Positions 61,483-64,000 of a stretch of DNA of 64,000 nucleotides are shown in pieces. The notes beneath the pieces are model-generated. The model was not told where the DNA came from. It did no database searches and saw nothing but the letters and a program-made list of their open reading frames with translations. Source of the DNA: Castanea sativa (Eukaryota; Streptophyta; Magnoliopsida; Fagales; Fagaceae). Where the stretch lies: assembly GCF_040712315.1 (NCBI RefSeq), contig NC_134015.1, positions 46,890,464 through 46,954,463 on the forward strand. Reading direction: 5' to 3'. The position numbers and the translations under genes are program-made. Every line of letters begins with the position of its first letter. Positions within the stretch are counted from its first letter, which is position 1.

Positions 61483-62597
61483 CAGTGGCGGCTCCAGGAT
61501 TTTTTTAGGGGGGGTCAATAGTATCGAAGCTAGAAATTTGTTATGGGAGGAGTAAAAAGTAAAATGATTATTATTATTTTGTATATACAACTTTCATATT
61601 ATATAAAATAATCTAAAATAGTATTCTAAATACAATTTAGTATACAAACTGTATTATACAATAATCTAAAATAGTTTAAAGATTGATAAAACAAAAATCA
61701 TTGAATGCATAAATAAATATAATTAAATAACTAATTAAAAATTTTTGTAAAATTAAAAATAATTTTATTATATTTATAGGTACTAACAATTAAAAAATGA
61801 TAAATAAGAATAGTAACACACATAAGATTTGGTTTGGGAGTAAATGTGGAACTAAGAAAAAAATAGTAATTGATATAAGTTTTTGCATTTGAAGTGTATG
61901 ACTTTTTAACCATACACATGGTCATTCTCCTGGAATTGGAGAAAACGCTGAAAGACTTCTTGGACTTGGAAATCTATAAAGTACTTATCAACCTACTTGA
62001 TTAGACAGGAAGAAAACATAGAAGGGAGAAAGAAAGATAGAGAAAATGAGGAAAAAATCACAGATGTAGATATAAATAGGTTTGTTGAGAGGTTGTGTAA
62101 TTTTTTTTTTATTGCTAAAAGTGGTGTAATTTTTTGCTGATGAAGAAGAAAAGTGCAAGGAAAAATAGTTTCATTCCACTATCAATAGTAAAGTAAGCCA
62201 GAGTTAGATAAGGTTTATTTATTTTAAAATGAATGAGCAATTTTAAGAGTAGTGTTACTACACAATACATTCACAACAAAATCTAAGTGACAAGTTGTTA
62301 AAAGATTGTAAAAAAGTGATGTTAATTGTGGGTCTAGATAAAATCAGTTGAGTATCTAAGATTGCCACTTAACCTTTATTTTAAAATTATTATGAAAATA
62401 TTCTGAAAGTAGCACTAAGTTGAGTATATTCAAGCTTATTTCAACTAGATTTAAACAAAATTTATACTCAAGATGTTCAAAATTTTATTTTAGGGGGTCA
62501 AAACAAAAAATATAAAAATTTTATATATAATTTTTTTTTTTTGCCCAAGTCAGGTGGTTCATTTGAACCCCTTGGGGTGGCTGTAGAGCCGCCCTTG
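61483..62597. mobile_element. hAT-like element, 1115 bp, 8-bp TSD
   Basis: TIRs CAGTGGCGGCTCCAGGA and, inverted from the right, CAAGGGCGGCTCTACAG. Flanks GGCGTATG (61475-61482) and GGCGGATG (62598-62605) differ at one base. The left end is nearly the same as at 27119, so two members of one family are in the window. No transposase. Confidence 0.78.
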
Positions 62598-62605
62598 GGC
62601 GGATG

Positions 62606-64000
62606 CTTCCCTCTCTTTGAATTTAGCTTTTTGCTTCAAGTTCGCCAACGATGGAAATCTTTTTCAACTTACATATAAGAGATATATGATTCCCGAACCT
62701 TAACAAAAAGGATTGAGCTCCGCGCATCCCTTGATCTCCGCCTAACTGGGGCTAGCAAACACCATGAGATGCTAATTAAATTATAAGACTTTTTGATGGA
62801 GTATGCACAGTTGTGATTAGCAATTACCCTTGCACAGCTGTCATTAGTTTCAGTACTTTTTTAACTAGAATCTCCTTTTGTTTTAATGAGAGATTGTCAC
62901 GTCACCACTAACTAAATAAAAAGTGGAGATTAAAACTCACTACCACTTGTTATTGTATATTTAAAATAAAAGGACATGTCCAATTAAAAAAGTACTAGAG
63001 GTAAGCCAAACCCTTTGAAAAATAACCTACACGCATAAAATATGTTTGTAACATTATTTCACAAATGTTATTTTACTTATATATTTCTATGATATGCTAT
63101 TATGGTATAAGATTAATTAGAGGAAAGAAGCAGTGCATTAATAATATATAAATGTTTCTATTTGTATGAAATACATTAAATACACTTTGAATCAATGAGT
63201 TATTTATGGTATAAGATTAATTAGAGGAAACAAAAAATGATGCATTAGTCGTCTAAATAAATGGTTACATGTTTTTAGTAAAAATCTAGGGATCATTATT
63301 TAAATTTATATCTAAAGTTCAATTTTTTTTTAAACCTAAAATATAAGAGGGGGGAGACATTTTTGAAAAATCAATGGCCCCCTTAGCCCCACCCACCCTC
63401 CTCCGCCCCTGACTGTTATTATGCTAAAACAGTCATCCCATTTTTTGTGTTATATCAATCACAACTTGTTATGTATTTATTTGACTTTCTTTGTAAATTG
63501 ACCAAAGTTTAAAATGAAAGAAATCAAAAGTCAAACACGTCACAAACATTTTATATATATATATAGCGTTTCAACTTATGACGTCTGTTTCCATGATTTT
63601 TGCTCTTTTATTATTACACCATCAGACCAAGACACCAATCAGTTTTTGATGTAGGCAATAATTGAACCTCATATTTCTTATTCAACCTCAGTTTTTGTGG
63701 TTTGTACTTTTGTATCATCAGACTAAGACATCAATCGGCTTTTGGTGTAGACAGTGATTTAACCTCATATCTCTTATTCAACCATGACATTGATAGAACA
63801 TAAATTAAAATACAAAAAGTGAGATGGAGGATTTGTATTTACTGTTAAACTCAATTGACAATTGCAATGCTATTTAAGACCATCAGAATTCAGAACCGTT
63901 GAAGTTAATATCGGTTGGTTGAAGCAACTTTTAAGATTGTTTATTATTGCTACAAGGTTGAAGGTTTAGAATAATACTAACATGCAATGTGAGTCGCAGC
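62606..64000. other. AT-rich intergenic DNA with SINE scraps and short repeats
   Basis: No gene is seen. TTATGGTATAAGATTAATTA occurs at about 63102 and again at about 63206, a ~105-bp direct repeat. At 63380-63413 CCTCCTCCGCCCCTGACTG looks like the right end of another hAT-type TIR element with no left partner found. From about 63595 to 63785 two minus-strand pieces of the SINE family (ACACCAATCAGTTTTTGATG, ACATCAATCGGCTTTTGGTG) lie in tandem. Confidence 0.45.

Overview
The window is nuclear DNA from a woody dicot. The evidence is spliced GT-AG genes, AT-rich intergenic DNA, plant receptor kinases of the DUF26 class and a dense load of plant transposons (Tat-lineage Ty3 element, L1-like LINE, Helitron, hAT, MULE, CACTA, SINE). 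The retrotransposon LTRs and CRK proteins remind me of Fagaceae (oak/chestnut/beech), but that is recall and was not tested.

Only one host gene family is present: cysteine-rich receptor-like kinases (CRKs) in a tandem array on the + strand. CRK-A (10766-14152, 644 aa) and CRK-B (41937-45257, 643 aa) are intact seven-exon genes. CRK-C (49659 to about 52782) keeps all seven exons but is a pseudogene: it has a 1-bp frameshift in exon 1, DFG changed to NFG, a stop in exon 7 and a deleted tail. Their upstream DNA is duplicated too: block A (about 6380-10765) precedes CRK-A; block B (16440-18653 plus 20067-20170) has no gene left; block C (20390-27118 plus 39757-41936) precedes CRK-B; block D (46160-49658) precedes CRK-C. 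The array thus looks like four units, one without a gene and one with a dead gene.

Layout. 1-3310: minus-strand L1-like LINE running off the left edge. 4078-6171: solo LTR with perfect 5-bp target-site duplication (TSD). 6380-10765: upstream block A with a CACTA end. 10766-14152: CRK-A. 14640-16300: SINE pieces and copia-like remnants. 16440-20170: block B with a SINE and a 1.4-kb Helitron. 20390-27118: block C, carrying a solo LTR, a TIR insertion, a 2.3-kb MULE and a SINE. 27119-39748: hAT-like element, itself split by a complete 10.95-kb Tat-lineage Ty3 retrotransposon (27518-38471). 39757-46158: CRK-B and flanks with a PIF/Harbinger-like MITE. 46160-53301: CRK-C unit with a hAT element containing a transposase N-terminus. 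53317-54921: Helitron-like element. 54922-64000: no host gene; three hAT-like elements, a solo LTR of a Tat-related family, LTR fragments and microsatellites.

Most informative features. (1) The Tat element carries a spliced three-exon gene on the strand opposite gag-pol (37270 to 34717), beside a 5-copy 151-bp tandem repeat. (2) The paralogous CRK flanks act as empty sites, so many insertions can be delimited to the base and ordered relative to the duplications. (3) CRK-B and CRK-C have almost identical intron 5 but clearly different exon 6, which suggests patchy gene conversion or selection.
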